Shown here piece by piece: positions 35,073 to 43,805 of a DNA stretch of 64,000 nt. Below the pieces are notes generated by a model, which was not told the DNA's origin, ran no database searches, and worked only from the letters and a program-made list of their open reading frames with translations. Position numbers and translations under genes: made by a program. The stretch spans positions 46,642 through 110,641 of the forward strand of contig CAMDRT010000013.1 of assembly GCA_945906815.1 (NCBI GenBank), given 5' to 3'. Source of the stretch: Bordetella parapertussis. GTDB taxonomy: Bacteria > Pseudomonadota > Gammaproteobacteria > Burkholderiales > SG8-41. The first letter of the stretch is position 1. Each line of letters opens with the position of its first letter.

Positions 35073-36050
35073 TCACTGCAACTGAATCCCGGCTGTCTTC
35101 GCTACCGCCTGCCATTTGATGACTTCGTCGCGAATGATCTTGCGAAACTCATCGGGCGTGGCGTTGCGAGGCTCCGCCGCCTCGGCATCGAGCCGCTTGC
35201 GCGTCGTAGGATCCGTAACGATGCTGGAGAACGCCTTGAGCAGTTTCTGCCCGATCCCCTTGGGCACGCCGGCCGGCGCCGAGATGCCCCACCACACGGA
35301 AACTTCGTATCCCGGATAGCCGGCTTCAGCGAAGGTGGGAATTTCCGGAACCACGGCGCTGCGCTGATCGGCGCCGATCACGAGTAGCTTGAGCTTGGTT
35401 GTGCGCACGTGGGGCAGCACCTGGGTGAGCGAACTGAACATCATTGGAATCTGGCCGGCAATGACATCGATCATGGCGGGACCACCGCCCTTGTAGGGCA
35501 CGTGAACCAGATCGATGCCCGCCATCTTCTTGAACAACTCCCCGCCAAAATGATTGAATCCGCCAACGCCCGAAGACGCATAGAGTAGCGATCCGGGGCT
35601 GGCCCTGGCGCGGCTGACGATTTCCTTGAGCGAGTTTAGTCCCGCGCCCGGATGCACAACTATTGCGTTGGGGGAGGTGCCGAACATGCTGATCGGATCG
35701 AAGGATTTCTCCACATCATAGGGCAGCTTGCGCAAGGCCGCATTCATGGTAAAGGAAGTGGAAACCATCAGCAGGGTGTAACCGTCCGCCGGCGCGTTCG
35801 CCGCCATCTCGGTACCGATGATGCCGTTGGCGCCGCCGCGATTGTCGATGACGCTTTGCTGCCCCAGGCGCTCGGTCAGCTTGTCGCCAAAGTAGCGCGC
35901 CAGCATGTCGTTGCTGCCGCCGGCGGGAAAGGGCACGATGATGCGCACCGGCTTGGTTGGCCAGGACTGCGGGAAAACGTCAGTGGCAACCAGCATCGCG
36001 GCCCCCGCCAACGCGGCGGCGTACAGACACACGAACAGCGCGTGATTCAT
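35073..36050 (-). CDS. TTT-family substrate-binding protein (TctC/Bug)
   Basis: A 325-residue Bug receptor. The signal peptide (MNHALFVCLYAAALAGAAML) ends near VFPQ. Blocks are SWPTKPVRIIVPFPAGGSND, VIDNRGGANGIIG, ADGYTLLMVSTSFTMNAAL, HVPYKGGGPAMIDVIAG and VIGADQRSAVVPEIPTFAEA. The C-terminus KWQAVAKTAGIQLQ is normal. It is divergent from the tctC at 36207 across a 156-bp gap which must hold both promoters, and it is on the same strand as 33923 after a 172-bp gap. Confidence 0.9.
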   Translation of the reverse strand: MNHALFVCLYAAALAGAAMLVATDVFPQSWPTKPVRIIVPFPAGGSNDMLARYFGDKLTERLGQQSVIDNRGGANGIIGTEMAANAPADGYTLLMVSTSFTMNAALRKLPYDVEKSFDPISMFGTSPNAIVVHPGAGLNSLKEIVSRARASPGSLLYASSGVGGFNHFGGELFKKMAGIDLVHVPYKGGGPAMIDVIAGQIPMMFSSLTQVLPHVRTTKLKLLVIGADQRSAVVPEIPTFAEAGYPGYEVSVWWGISAPAGVPKGIGQKLLKAFSSIVTDPTTRKRLDAEAAEPRNATPDEFRKIIRDEVIKWQAVAKTAGIQLQ

Positions 36051-36206
36051 GGAAACCCCTCGTTTTCGCGTCGATTGACACTCATTGTATTATGGACTAC
36101 CGTTTCACATCATAGACTCAATTGCAGACAGTCGGCGCCCAATTCGAGAGTGACGATAAAGTATCAGGTGCACGCTACAGAACGTTGAGCAGGTTGAGGA
36201 GGGTTT

Positions 36207-37202
36207 ATGAGGAAGCTCATACCGCTTTTGCAACGCGTTTCGTGTCCTATCGTAATTGCATTGAGTTTTGCGGCTGCTGTCGCACCGGTGTTTGCGCAGA
36301 CGCAACAGAATTTCCCCGGCAAGCCGGTGCGTCTGGTCGTGCCATTCTCGCCCGGTGGCACGTCCGACATCCTGGCACGCCTGATAACGCCGAAGATGAG
36401 TGAAAGCTGGGGGCAGTCGGTGGTGATCGAGAACCGCACGGGAGCGGGCGGCACCATCGGCGCGGGCATCGTCGCCAAGGCCACTCCCGACGGCCATACG
36501 CTGCTGTTGACGTCCTCGGCCTTTGCCATCAGCGCGGCATTGCACGCGCACCTTCCCTACGACTCACTCAGGGACTTCGCCGGCATCACCCGCATCGGGT
36601 TTTCAACCACAGCCCTGGTGGTGTCGCCGAACCTCGGCGTGAGGTCGGTCAAGGACTTCATCGCGCTTGCCCACGCCAGGCCGGGCCAGATTTTCTTCAG
36701 TTCCGCCGGCGCCGGCAGTGGCACCCACATGAATGGCGAGCGTTTCAGGCTTGCTGCCGGCATCAAGGTTGTGCACGTAGGGTTCAAGGGCGCGTCGGAT
36801 GCAATCGTCGAAGTTTTGGCGGAACGCGTACACTACTGCATTGTCGGCCTGGCGGGCGCGCTGCCGTTCATCAAGGATAAACGCTTGCTCGCCTTGGCGG
36901 TGGGCATACCGCAGCGCTCACCGCTATTGCCGGAGGTGCCGACCATCGCGGAAACGCTACCTGGCTACGCCAGGGATGGATCGCACGCATTGCTGGCGCC
37001 CGCCGGGACACCCCGTCCCCTACTGATACAGATCAGCAAAGAGCTGCGACGCGTGTTGGAGCTGCCCGACATCAGGGAGCGGCTGCAGAACTTCGACTTT
37101 GTATCCGCACCGACCACGCCGGAGGAACACGACCAGATACTGCGCGCCGACATCGCCACCTTTTCCGGGGTGGTCAGGCTCGCCGGCCTGCGTCCGCAGT
37201 GA
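36207..37202 (+). CDS. TTT-family substrate-binding protein (TctC/Bug), variant ligand loop
   Basis: A 331-residue Bug receptor. The signal peptide (MRKLIPLLQRVSCPIVIALS) ends at PVFAQ. Blocks are FPGKPVRLVVPFSPGGTSD, VIENRTGAGGTIG and PDGHTLLLTSSAFAISAAL. The central block is HVGFKGASDAIVEVLAERVH instead of HVPYKGGGPA...GGHV, the most altered of the cluster. The next block is VGIPQRSPLLPEVPTIAET. A GGAGG site is 6-8 nt before the ATG. It opens a run of four plus-strand receptors (36207, 37243, 38549, 39727). Confidence 0.9.
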   Translation: MRKLIPLLQRVSCPIVIALSFAAAVAPVFAQTQQNFPGKPVRLVVPFSPGGTSDILARLITPKMSESWGQSVVIENRTGAGGTIGAGIVAKATPDGHTLLLTSSAFAISAALHAHLPYDSLRDFAGITRIGFSTTALVVSPNLGVRSVKDFIALAHARPGQIFFSSAGAGSGTHMNGERFRLAAGIKVVHVGFKGASDAIVEVLAERVHYCIVGLAGALPFIKDKRLLALAVGIPQRSPLLPEVPTIAETLPGYARDGSHALLAPAGTPRPLLIQISKELRRVLELPDIRERLQNFDFVSAPTTPEEHDQILRADIATFSGVVRLAGLRPQ

Positions 37203-37242
37203 CTACTGACGTTACCGCATTTGGCATGGAGGAGACGCGAAA

Positions 37243-38385
37243 ATGAAAACAGCGCATAGGCCCATGGCGCGAGCTTGCGTAGCCCAACATCGCAACGCAC
37301 GCGAGCCGCAGTCGCTATCGTTTCATGCCGGATATTGCGTTCAGCTCAGACAGAAAGGCGGGCTGGCGATGCGGCAGGGTGTGCGCGTGGTTGCCATGGC
37401 GTTGCTGGCGGCTGCACTAGGCGGCGCGCAGGCGCAGCCCGCTTCGAGGGCGCCCGCGCGGGCGCTTGCGCAAGGTTCGGCACAGGGGTTTCCGCAGCGC
37501 CCGCTGCGCATCATTGTCCAATTCCCGCCGGGCGGCTCGAGCGACGTCGTCGCTCGCATCATGGCCGTCGCCCTGAGCGAATCGCTCGGCCAGCAGGTTG
37601 TCGTCGACAATCGCGGCGGCGCAGCCGGCAACATCGGCGCTGAGATCGCGGCGCGGGCTACACCGGACGGCTATACGCTATTCACCTGTAATATCGCCAC
37701 CTTCGCGATCAGCCCGGCGCTCTACCGCAAGCTCGCCTACAACGCGGAGACCGACTTCGCACCGCTCGGTGGGATTGGCACTACACCCAGCGTTCTCGTG
37801 GTCTATGCTCCGCTGCCGCCGACCACGGTTGCTGAATTTATCGCTCACGTGCAAGCCCATTCCGGCAAGCTTAATTACGCTTCAGCAGGCGTCGGGACCT
37901 CGCCGCAGTTGGCGATGGAGCTATTCAAGAAAAACGCCCGCATCGACATCGTCCACGTCCCTTACAAGGGCGGCGGCCCGGCACTGGCCGACCTGATCGG
38001 GGGACATGTGCAAGCGATGTTTTCCACCGTCCCGACCGTGATCACGGCAATTCGCTCCGGCAGGATACGTGCGCTGGGCGTGACGTCGGCACAGCGTGCA
38101 CCCGATTTGCCCGAGGTGCCGACCATCGCCGAATCCGGCATGCCGGGCTTCGAGGTCACTTCCTGGCAGGCCATGTGCACACCTTCAGGCGTGCCGCAAG
38201 CGGTGCTCGCCCGGCTGCGCATGGATTTCTCCAGGGCGCTTTCCCTGCCGGACACCGTCAAACGGCTGGCCGACCAGGGCATGCAGCCCTTCACGATGAC
38301 GCTTGCGGAGTTCGATGCTTTTGTCCGCGCCGAGCGCGTCAAGTGGGCCAAAGTGGTGAAGGACGCCGGCATCAAACCGCAATGA
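37243..38385 (+). CDS. TTT-family substrate-binding protein (TctC/Bug) with long leader
   Basis: A 380-residue Bug protein, longer than its paralogues because of the N-terminus. From the ATG at 37243, which has a strong GGAGGAG site, there are 42 residues before a second Met (MRQGVRVVAMALLAAALGG) that begins a good signal peptide; 37369 is therefore the likelier start. An Ala/Arg/Gln linker (PASRAPARALAQGSAQG) precedes FPQRPLRIIVQFPPGGSSD. Other blocks are VVDNRGGAAGNIG, PDGYTLFTCNIATF, HVPYKGGGPALADLIGG and GVTSAQRAPDLPEVPTIAES. It follows 36207 by 40 nt, so one operon is likely. Confidence 0.87.
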   Translation: MKTAHRPMARACVAQHRNAREPQSLSFHAGYCVQLRQKGGLAMRQGVRVVAMALLAAALGGAQAQPASRAPARALAQGSAQGFPQRPLRIIVQFPPGGSSDVVARIMAVALSESLGQQVVVDNRGGAAGNIGAEIAARATPDGYTLFTCNIATFAISPALYRKLAYNAETDFAPLGGIGTTPSVLVVYAPLPPTTVAEFIAHVQAHSGKLNYASAGVGTSPQLAMELFKKNARIDIVHVPYKGGGPALADLIGGHVQAMFSTVPTVITAIRSGRIRALGVTSAQRAPDLPEVPTIAESGMPGFEVTSWQAMCTPSGVPQAVLARLRMDFSRALSLPDTVKRLADQGMQPFTMTLAEFDAFVRAERVKWAKVVKDAGIKPQ

Positions 38386-38548
38386 GCAACCAGCGGGCCA
38401 CGTCCGTCGTTCATGGGTGTAGAGGCGTATCCAGGCATACCATGCTCTGGAAATTGGTTTTACAGCACATTGACATTTTTTTTCATACGGACTAGCGTCT
38501 TATTCGATAGCTATTTTGGACCGGCCAACCACTCAGGAGGGGGATGCA

Positions 38549-39517
38549 ATGAAGCATGCAACAGCGGCAGGGGCAGGTTTGCTTTTGGCATGTACGGCGC
38601 CAGTGGTGCAGGCGGCAGAGTCGCATTATCCCAGCCGTTCGATCAGGTTCGTCGTGCCCTTCGCGCCCGGCGGCCCCAGTGACGTGCTGTCGCGCCTGGT
38701 GGGCCAGAAACTGAGCGAGAGCGTGGGGCAGACGCTGGTCATCGACAACCGCGGCAGCGTGGGTGGCGTGGTCGGCTTTGAAATAGGCGCGAAAGCGCCG
38801 CCGGACGGCTACACCCTGCTGATGTCTGCCAACAGCTTGCTCACCATCAACCCGCACGTTTTCCTGCACCTGCCGTATGACCCGCAACGCGACTTGCAGC
38901 CGATCACCCAGCTCACCACCGGCGGCAATGTGGTGGTGGTGCATCCTTCAGTGCAGGCGAAGTCGATAAAGGAATTCATCGCGCTGGCCAAGGCCAGCCC
39001 GGGCAAGATCAATTACGCGACCACCGGCACCGGCAATCTGCTCGGCATCGCGAATTTCAATTTGGCGGCCGGGATCAGCATGGTTGCGGTTGCGTACAAG
39101 GGAACAGGGCAGGCGGTGATTGATCTTGTCGGCGGGCACGTGCAGTTTTTTTTCATGAACCCGCTGGTCGCCATCACCCACGTTAATTCGGGCAAGCTGC
39201 GTGGGCTGGCCGTGACTTCCCTCACGCGCAACCCGGCCTTACCCGACACGCCGACCGTCGATGAATCAGGGATACCCGGTTTCAAGAACATCACATGGCA
39301 CAGCATACTCGTGCCCACCGGGACGCCCCAACCCATCGTCCAGCGGCTGAACACCGAACTGGTAAAAATAGTGAACCTGCCCGACATGAAAGAGCGGTTT
39401 CTGGCGCAAGGGCTCACCCCTGTGGGTTCGACGCCGGAGCAAGTGAGCGCGCTGATCCGGGAAGAGTCAGCGGAGTTCGGAAAGATAGTCAAGCAGATCG
39501 GCTTGAAGCCGCAGTGA
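38549..39517 (+). CDS. TTT-family substrate-binding protein (TctC/Bug)
   Basis: A 322-residue Bug receptor. The signal peptide (MKHATAAGAGLLLACTAP) ends near VVQA. Blocks are YPSRSIRFVVPFAPGGPSD, VIDNRGSVGGVVG, PDGYTLLMSANSLLTINPHV, AVAYKGTGQAVIDLVGG and AVTSLTRNPALPDTPTVDES. The open frame extends to a TTG at 38516, but the ATG at 38549 follows a GGAGGGGG site by 6 nt and starts the signal peptide, so it is preferred. It lies 163 nt downstream of the previous receptor. The 209-bp gap after it holds an orphan signal-peptide reading frame (39559-39651). Confidence 0.9.
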   Translation: MKHATAAGAGLLLACTAPVVQAAESHYPSRSIRFVVPFAPGGPSDVLSRLVGQKLSESVGQTLVIDNRGSVGGVVGFEIGAKAPPDGYTLLMSANSLLTINPHVFLHLPYDPQRDLQPITQLTTGGNVVVVHPSVQAKSIKEFIALAKASPGKINYATTGTGNLLGIANFNLAAGISMVAVAYKGTGQAVIDLVGGHVQFFFMNPLVAITHVNSGKLRGLAVTSLTRNPALPDTPTVDESGIPGFKNITWHSILVPTGTPQPIVQRLNTELVKIVNLPDMKERFLAQGLTPVGSTPEQVSALIREESAEFGKIVKQIGLKPQ

Positions 39518-39558
39518 AAGCGCGCGACGTACGCTGGCCTTTCGTCACCCCACCTTCC

Positions 39559-39651
39559 ATGCCGGCCTTAATACGAATGTCGGTTGCCGCCGCAATCGCG
39601 ATAAGTGTCGCAGCCGCCGCGCCGGGCGTCGCGCAATTGACCTCTCAGTGA
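39559..39651 (+). pseudogene. Orphan signal-peptide reading frame, probable N-terminal remnant of a tctC gene
   Basis: An ATG-started 30-codon frame encodes MPALIRMSVAAAIAISVAAA followed by APGVAQLTSQ and a stop. This is a complete Sec signal peptide ending in the AQ junction seen in most Bug receptors here, but nothing follows it. It lies between two complete tctC genes in the same direction. The simplest view is a truncated receptor gene that kept its leader only; a genuine tiny secreted peptide is possible but less likely. Confidence 0.55.
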
Positions 39652-39726
39652 TCCGATGCAACCGTCACGCCCGGTTCGAGAAGGTGCGTTCTGTTCCAGC
39701 ATGTCTAACAAGGGAGGCGCCATCCA

Positions 39727-40794
39727 ATGTTACATCGACTGTTGGTTGCGGTGGCCATCGGCCGGGTGTTCCAGTGCGTCACGCGTAACGGCGAAAATCT
39801 TTGTGCGGAAAAAAACATGAGACTTCTGAACGTGGTGTCCGCGGCCCTTTTCCTTGCACTGGCAGTAGCGCTCTCCCCTGCCGGCGCGCAGAACTACCCC
39901 ACCCGTCCAGTGCGCATCATTGTCGGCTTTCCGCCCGGAGGCGGCGTTGATATTGCCGCGCGCATTGTGGCGCAGGGCCTTACCGCGGTATGGGGCAACC
40001 AGAATGCGCTGGTCGATAACCGGGGCGGCGCCGCGGGCGGCATCGGCACCGAATTGACGGCAGCCGCCGCCCCCGACGGCTACACCCTGATGCTGTGTCA
40101 GATCGCCTCGCACGCCATCACGCCGGCGCGCTCGCACAAGCTGCCCTATGATCACCTCAAGGATTTCGCTTTTATATCGATGGTCGGCACCACGCCGAAT
40201 ACGGTCGTAGGTCATCCGTCGCTGCCGATGAAGAATCTGCGTGAAGTCATCACCTACGCCAAGGCGCACCCGGGCAAGCTCAACTATGGAACATCCGGCG
40301 TAGGATCATCCCCACACTTGTCCATGGAACTGATCAAGCTTAGCGCCGGTATCAACATCGTGCACGTGTCATACCGGGGCGCCGCGCCGGCGCTTATCGA
40401 TGTGATGTCCGGCGAAATGGAGCTGGTGGTCAACAATTTACCCAGTGCGCTGGGCCATATCACATCCGGCAGATTGCGTGGCATGGCAGTCACCTCAGCC
40501 ACGCGCAACCCGCGCATTCCCAACGTGCCGACGGTTGCCGAAGCCGGCCTGCCCGGCTATGACGTGTCGTCATGGTACGGGATTTGCACCCAGGCCGCAG
40601 TGCCCAAGCCCATACTCTCCAAACTGCAGGCCGACCTCACCAAGGCATTGCGGCTGCCGCTCACCGCCAACAGCCTCTCCGAACAAGGCATTGACGTGAG
40701 GGTGAGCACGCCCGAAGAGTTTGTCGCCCATGTGCGCGCCGAAACAGAGAAGTGGCGGAAAGTCGTGCGCGCGGCGCACATCCCCATGCAGTGA
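39727..40794 (+). CDS. TTT-family substrate-binding protein (TctC/Bug)
   Basis: A 355-residue Bug frame. The family signal peptide (MRLLNVVSAALFLALAVALS, ending PAGAQ) begins at the second Met (39817); the upstream ATG at 39727 has a GGAGG site about 10 nt before it but adds 30 residues of non-leader sequence. Blocks are YPTRPVRIIVGFPPGGGVD, LVDNRGGAAGGIG, PDGYTLMLCQIASHAI, HVSYRGAAPALIDVMSG and AVTSATRNPRIPNVPTVAEA. HVSYRGAAP replaces HVPYKGGGP. It is the last of eight consecutive receptor genes. Confidence 0.88.
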   Translation: MLHRLLVAVAIGRVFQCVTRNGENLCAEKNMRLLNVVSAALFLALAVALSPAGAQNYPTRPVRIIVGFPPGGGVDIAARIVAQGLTAVWGNQNALVDNRGGAAGGIGTELTAAAAPDGYTLMLCQIASHAITPARSHKLPYDHLKDFAFISMVGTTPNTVVGHPSLPMKNLREVITYAKAHPGKLNYGTSGVGSSPHLSMELIKLSAGINIVHVSYRGAAPALIDVMSGEMELVVNNLPSALGHITSGRLRGMAVTSATRNPRIPNVPTVAEAGLPGYDVSSWYGICTQAAVPKPILSKLQADLTKALRLPLTANSLSEQGIDVRVSTPEEFVAHVRAETEKWRKVVRAAHIPMQ

Positions 40795-40802
40795 TGAATA
40801 TA

Positions 40803-40898
40803 AAGGGGTCAGACTCGAATTATATACATAACCCATTGTTTTTATTGCATTACTTTAATAATTAAAATGCAGCAATAATTACTTTCACTCTGCCCCCT
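40803..40898. repeat. AT-rich palindromic repeat with GGGGTCAGACTC / GAGTGAAA-type ends
   Basis: The left end AGGGGTCAGACTCGAATTAT (40804-40823) and the right end ATAATTACTTTCACTCTGCCC (to 40898) are imperfect inverted repeats. An inner IR (ATTGCATT/AATGCAGCAAT) lies between. The ends resemble the GGGGTCAGACTCGAATTA motifs found beside REP-associated tyrosine transposase genes in proteobacteria. No transposase is present, so this is probably a solo copy or relic. It sits between convergent genes. Confidence 0.55.
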
Positions 40899-40912
40899 AA
40901 TGTTCTCCCGAC

Positions 40913-42805
40913 CTAAAACTTAAGCTGCGTCCCTAATTCAATCACGCGGTCCGGCGGCAGCTTGAAGTACTCAACCGCCGACGGCGCGTTGCGCTGCATC
41001 CAGCGAAAGACATCGCGGCGCCAAGTAAACAGACCCGGTTGTTGCGCGCGCGCGATGGTCGATTTGCCGAGGAAAAACGTGGTGTCCTGAAGTTCGAAGC
41101 GCAGTCCGCGCTGACCCAGCAACTTCAGCACATACATGGCGTCGGGGTCTTCCATATAGCCGTAACGCACCACCACCTGATAGATGCTTTGCGGCGCCAG
41201 CATTTCGATTTCGATGCGTTCGTCGTCTGCCACCTTGGGCACGTCTTCAGTGGTCATGGTCAGAAACACCACACGTTCATGCAGCACTTTGTTGTGCTTG
41301 AGATTGTGCAACAGCGTGGTCGGCACAATCTCGGTGTTGGCGGAAAAAAACACTGCCGTTCCGGGCACGCGCGTCACCGAACCCAGGTGTTCGCAAAACC
41401 CCTTAAGCGGCACATTTTTTCCCGCGGCACTGGCTGTCAATACTTCAGTGCCACGCTTCCAGGTAGTGAGCAACGTAAAAATCGTCAGCCCGCACAATAT
41501 CGGAAACCAGCCACCGGCGGCGATCTTGATGCTGTTCGAGGCGAAGAACATCAATTCAACCGCGAACACCAGCAGCAAGAGTCCCAGCACCAGTACCCGC
41601 CAGCGCGCTTTCATCGCTATCACCACCAGCGCCACCAGCGCCGTCTCCAGCGCCATGGTCGCCGAAACCGCAATGCCATACGCCGCCGCGAGATGGCTCG
41701 ATGAGCCAAATCCCAGTACCAGCAGCACCACCATCACCAGCATCAGCCAATTCATGCGGCCAATGTAGATTTGCCCGCGTTCGGTCTCGGAGGTGTGGGT
41801 CACCGGCACGCGCGGCAGAAAACCCAGACGCGAAGCCTGCTGCGTAACTGAAAACGCGCCGGCGATGGTCGCTTGCGATGCAATTGCGGCGGCGAGGGTT
41901 GCCAGTGCCACCAGCGGCAACAACAGTTCGGGCGGTGCCAGCAGATAAAATGGATTTTTTGCTGCGGCGGCATCGCGCAATACCAGCGCGCCCTGGCCCA
42001 GATAGTTCAGCATCAGCGCCGGCAGCACCAGCCCATACCAGGCGATGCGTATCGGCTGACGGCCAAAATGCCCCATATCGGCATACAGCGCCTCGCCACC
42101 GGTCAACGCCAGAAACACCGACCCCAGTGCAACGAACGCCAGCCCCGGTGAATTCAGCGCAAAGCGCAACGCATAGCCGGGATCGAGCGCCTGCAGGATC
42201 GCCGGGGTCGCCATAATACTCAACACCCCCAGGGTGCCGATCACAAAAAACCAGAGCAGCGTAATCGGCCCGAACCAGCGGCCAATTTTTCCGGTGCCAT
42301 ATGGTTGCAGCGCAAACAAGCCGATGATGATCACTATGGACGCCGGCACCACCCAGTGCTCGAGCGCAGGCGTGGCAACAGAAATGCCTTCTACCGCCGA
42401 CAGCACCGTAATCGCTGGGGTGATCACCGCGTCGCCATAAAACAGCGAGGCCGCGAACACCGCGATAATAGTCGCGGTAGCCGACAATTGTCGATGCTTG
42501 CGAAACAAGCGCAACGCCAGCGCCAACAACGCCAGCACGCCACCCTCGCCCTTGTTGTCAAAGCGCAGCACGAAAGAGACGTATTTCAACGACACAATCA
42601 GCATCACCGCCCAAAAAATAAGCGACAGCACGCCGAACACGTTGGCCTCGTTCAGCGGCAGCGGATTTGCGCCGCCAAAAGCTTCCTTGAATGCATACAG
42701 CGGGCTGGTGCCAATATCCCCAAACACCACGCCCAGCGCACCCAGCGATAACGCAGCCAGTCTGCGCTCATGGCTAGTATTCCCGTGCGAGGCATTTTGA
42801 TTCAT
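40913..42805 (-). CDS. kup: Kup-type low-affinity potassium transporter
   Basis: A 630-residue K+ uptake permease of the KUP/HAK/KT family. The hallmark start LGALGVVFGDIGTSPLYAFK is followed by about 12 hydrophobic segments, including VFAASLFYGDAVITPAITV and LALTGGEALYADMGHFG, both family signatures. A soluble C-terminal domain of about 190 residues (GTAVFFSANTEIVPTTLLHN) is on the cytoplasmic side. The frame is open to 43054, but the ATG at 42805 has a GAGGGGG site and starts at the family N-terminus, so the extra 83 codons are rejected. It is divergent from ppa and near a KefB-type antiporter, forming a potassium-related group. Confidence 0.95.
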   Translation of the reverse strand: MNQNASHGNTSHERRLAALSLGALGVVFGDIGTSPLYAFKEAFGGANPLPLNEANVFGVLSLIFWAVMLIVSLKYVSFVLRFDNKGEGGVLALLALALRLFRKHRQLSATATIIAVFAASLFYGDAVITPAITVLSAVEGISVATPALEHWVVPASIVIIIGLFALQPYGTGKIGRWFGPITLLWFFVIGTLGVLSIMATPAILQALDPGYALRFALNSPGLAFVALGSVFLALTGGEALYADMGHFGRQPIRIAWYGLVLPALMLNYLGQGALVLRDAAAAKNPFYLLAPPELLLPLVALATLAAAIASQATIAGAFSVTQQASRLGFLPRVPVTHTSETERGQIYIGRMNWLMLVMVVLLVLGFGSSSHLAAAYGIAVSATMALETALVALVVIAMKARWRVLVLGLLLLVFAVELMFFASNSIKIAAGGWFPILCGLTIFTLLTTWKRGTEVLTASAAGKNVPLKGFCEHLGSVTRVPGTAVFFSANTEIVPTTLLHNLKHNKVLHERVVFLTMTTEDVPKVADDERIEIEMLAPQSIYQVVVRYGYMEDPDAMYVLKLLGQRGLRFELQDTTFFLGKSTIARAQQPGLFTWRRDVFRWMQRNAPSAVEYFKLPPDRVIELGTQLKF

Positions 42806-43150
42806 GACGTACCCCCTCTTTTTGCTGCGATGCCGCAAAGTGCACTGTACTACGCTTAAAGTGCGAATGCGAATGTTTATCGAGCGCCCCGTTTTAGTTC
42901 GTATTCTCTGAAGCCGTAGCCGGTGCAGATCAAGCTGGTGGCGGGTGTTGCAGCACGGCGAAAACAGCATCGAGATGCGCTCCCTGCAGCTCGCTTGTTG
43001 CAAATAGACAGCCGCCAGCGGGCTGTGGCGTATCCAGCGGCGGAGCTGTGGCACACTCCAACAAGGCGTCGCACCTTAGCCATTTGGCGCCATCACCGGC
43101 GCAAGCTTGCGGTGTGCGCAGGCATAGCGCTACCCACCTACAGGATCATC
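42806..43150. other. 345-bp divergent intergenic region between kup and ppa
   Basis: The region must contain promoters for kup (minus) and ppa (plus). Open frames run through it in continuation of both genes but their translations resemble no known N-terminus. I see no RNA gene, repeat or clear operator in it. Confidence 0.5.
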
Positions 43151-43699
43151 ATGAACCTAGACCGCGTTCCCTCCGGCAGTGATGTGCCCAACGATGTCAA
43201 CGTGATCATCGAAATTCCAATGCACGCACCGCCGATCAAATATGAAGTCGACAAAAAAACCGGTGCGATGTTTGTCGACCGCTTCATGTGGACGGCGATG
43301 CATTATCCGTGCAACTACGGTTATATTCCGCGCACGCTCGCGGGGGACGGCGATCCGGTGGATGTGCTGGTGCTCTCCCCGGTGCCGCTGATTACCGGCG
43401 TGGTGGTGCGCTGCCGGCCGGTGGGTATGCTGAAAATGGAAGACGATGCCGGCGACGACACCAAGCTGCTGGCGGTGCCGGTGGATAAACTCACGCCGCT
43501 GTATCGCACGATACATTCGCCGCGCGATCTACCCGAAGCCACCACTGCGCAGATCACGCATTTCTTTCAGCACTACAAAGATCTTGAGCCTGGCAAGTGG
43601 GTAAAAATCATCGGCTGGCAGGAGGCAAAAGCAGCGCAGGCGGAAATTCTCTCCGGCATCAAGCGCTATAAGAGCGCGAAGACCAAGCCCAGGTTTTAG
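43151..43699 (+). CDS. ppa: Inorganic pyrophosphatase (family I)
   Basis: A 182-residue soluble family I inorganic pyrophosphatase, hydrolysing PPi to two Pi with Mg2+. The metal-binding signature DGDPVDVLV lies near residues 71-79. Other blocks are [38 protein letters not shown] and [20 protein letters not shown]; the C-terminal [18 protein letters not shown] is also conserved. The start is the ATG at 43151, matching the usual length; the open frame upstream to 42923 is not supported. It is followed by the antiporter gene after 106 bp. Confidence 0.96.
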   Translation: MNLDRVPSGSDVPNDVNVIIEIPMHAPPIKYEVDKKTGAMFVDRFMWTAMHYPCNYGYIPRTLAGDGDPVDVLVLSPVPLITGVVVRCRPVGMLKMEDDAGDDTKLLAVPVDKLTPLYRTIHSPRDLPEATTAQITHFFQHYKDLEPGKWVKIIGWQEAKAAQAEILSGIKRYKSAKTKPRF

Positions 43700-43805
43700 T
43701 CGCCCATCTTTGCACCGCTGCCGGGATGGCAGCACACCTGAACGTGCTTGCAATTTGCGTGCGATAAGGCATTATCGATTCGGAAAATATTGCTGAATCG
43801 AATCG

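Noticed and set aside
42806..43054. N-terminal extension of Kup by 83 residues
   Set aside because: The added sequence is not like any KUP protein, while the ATG at 42805 has a strong ribosome-binding site and starts at the family N-terminus.
42923..43150. N-terminal extension of Ppa by 76 residues
   Set aside because: Family I pyrophosphatases start at the position of the ATG at 43151, and the extension is not conserved.
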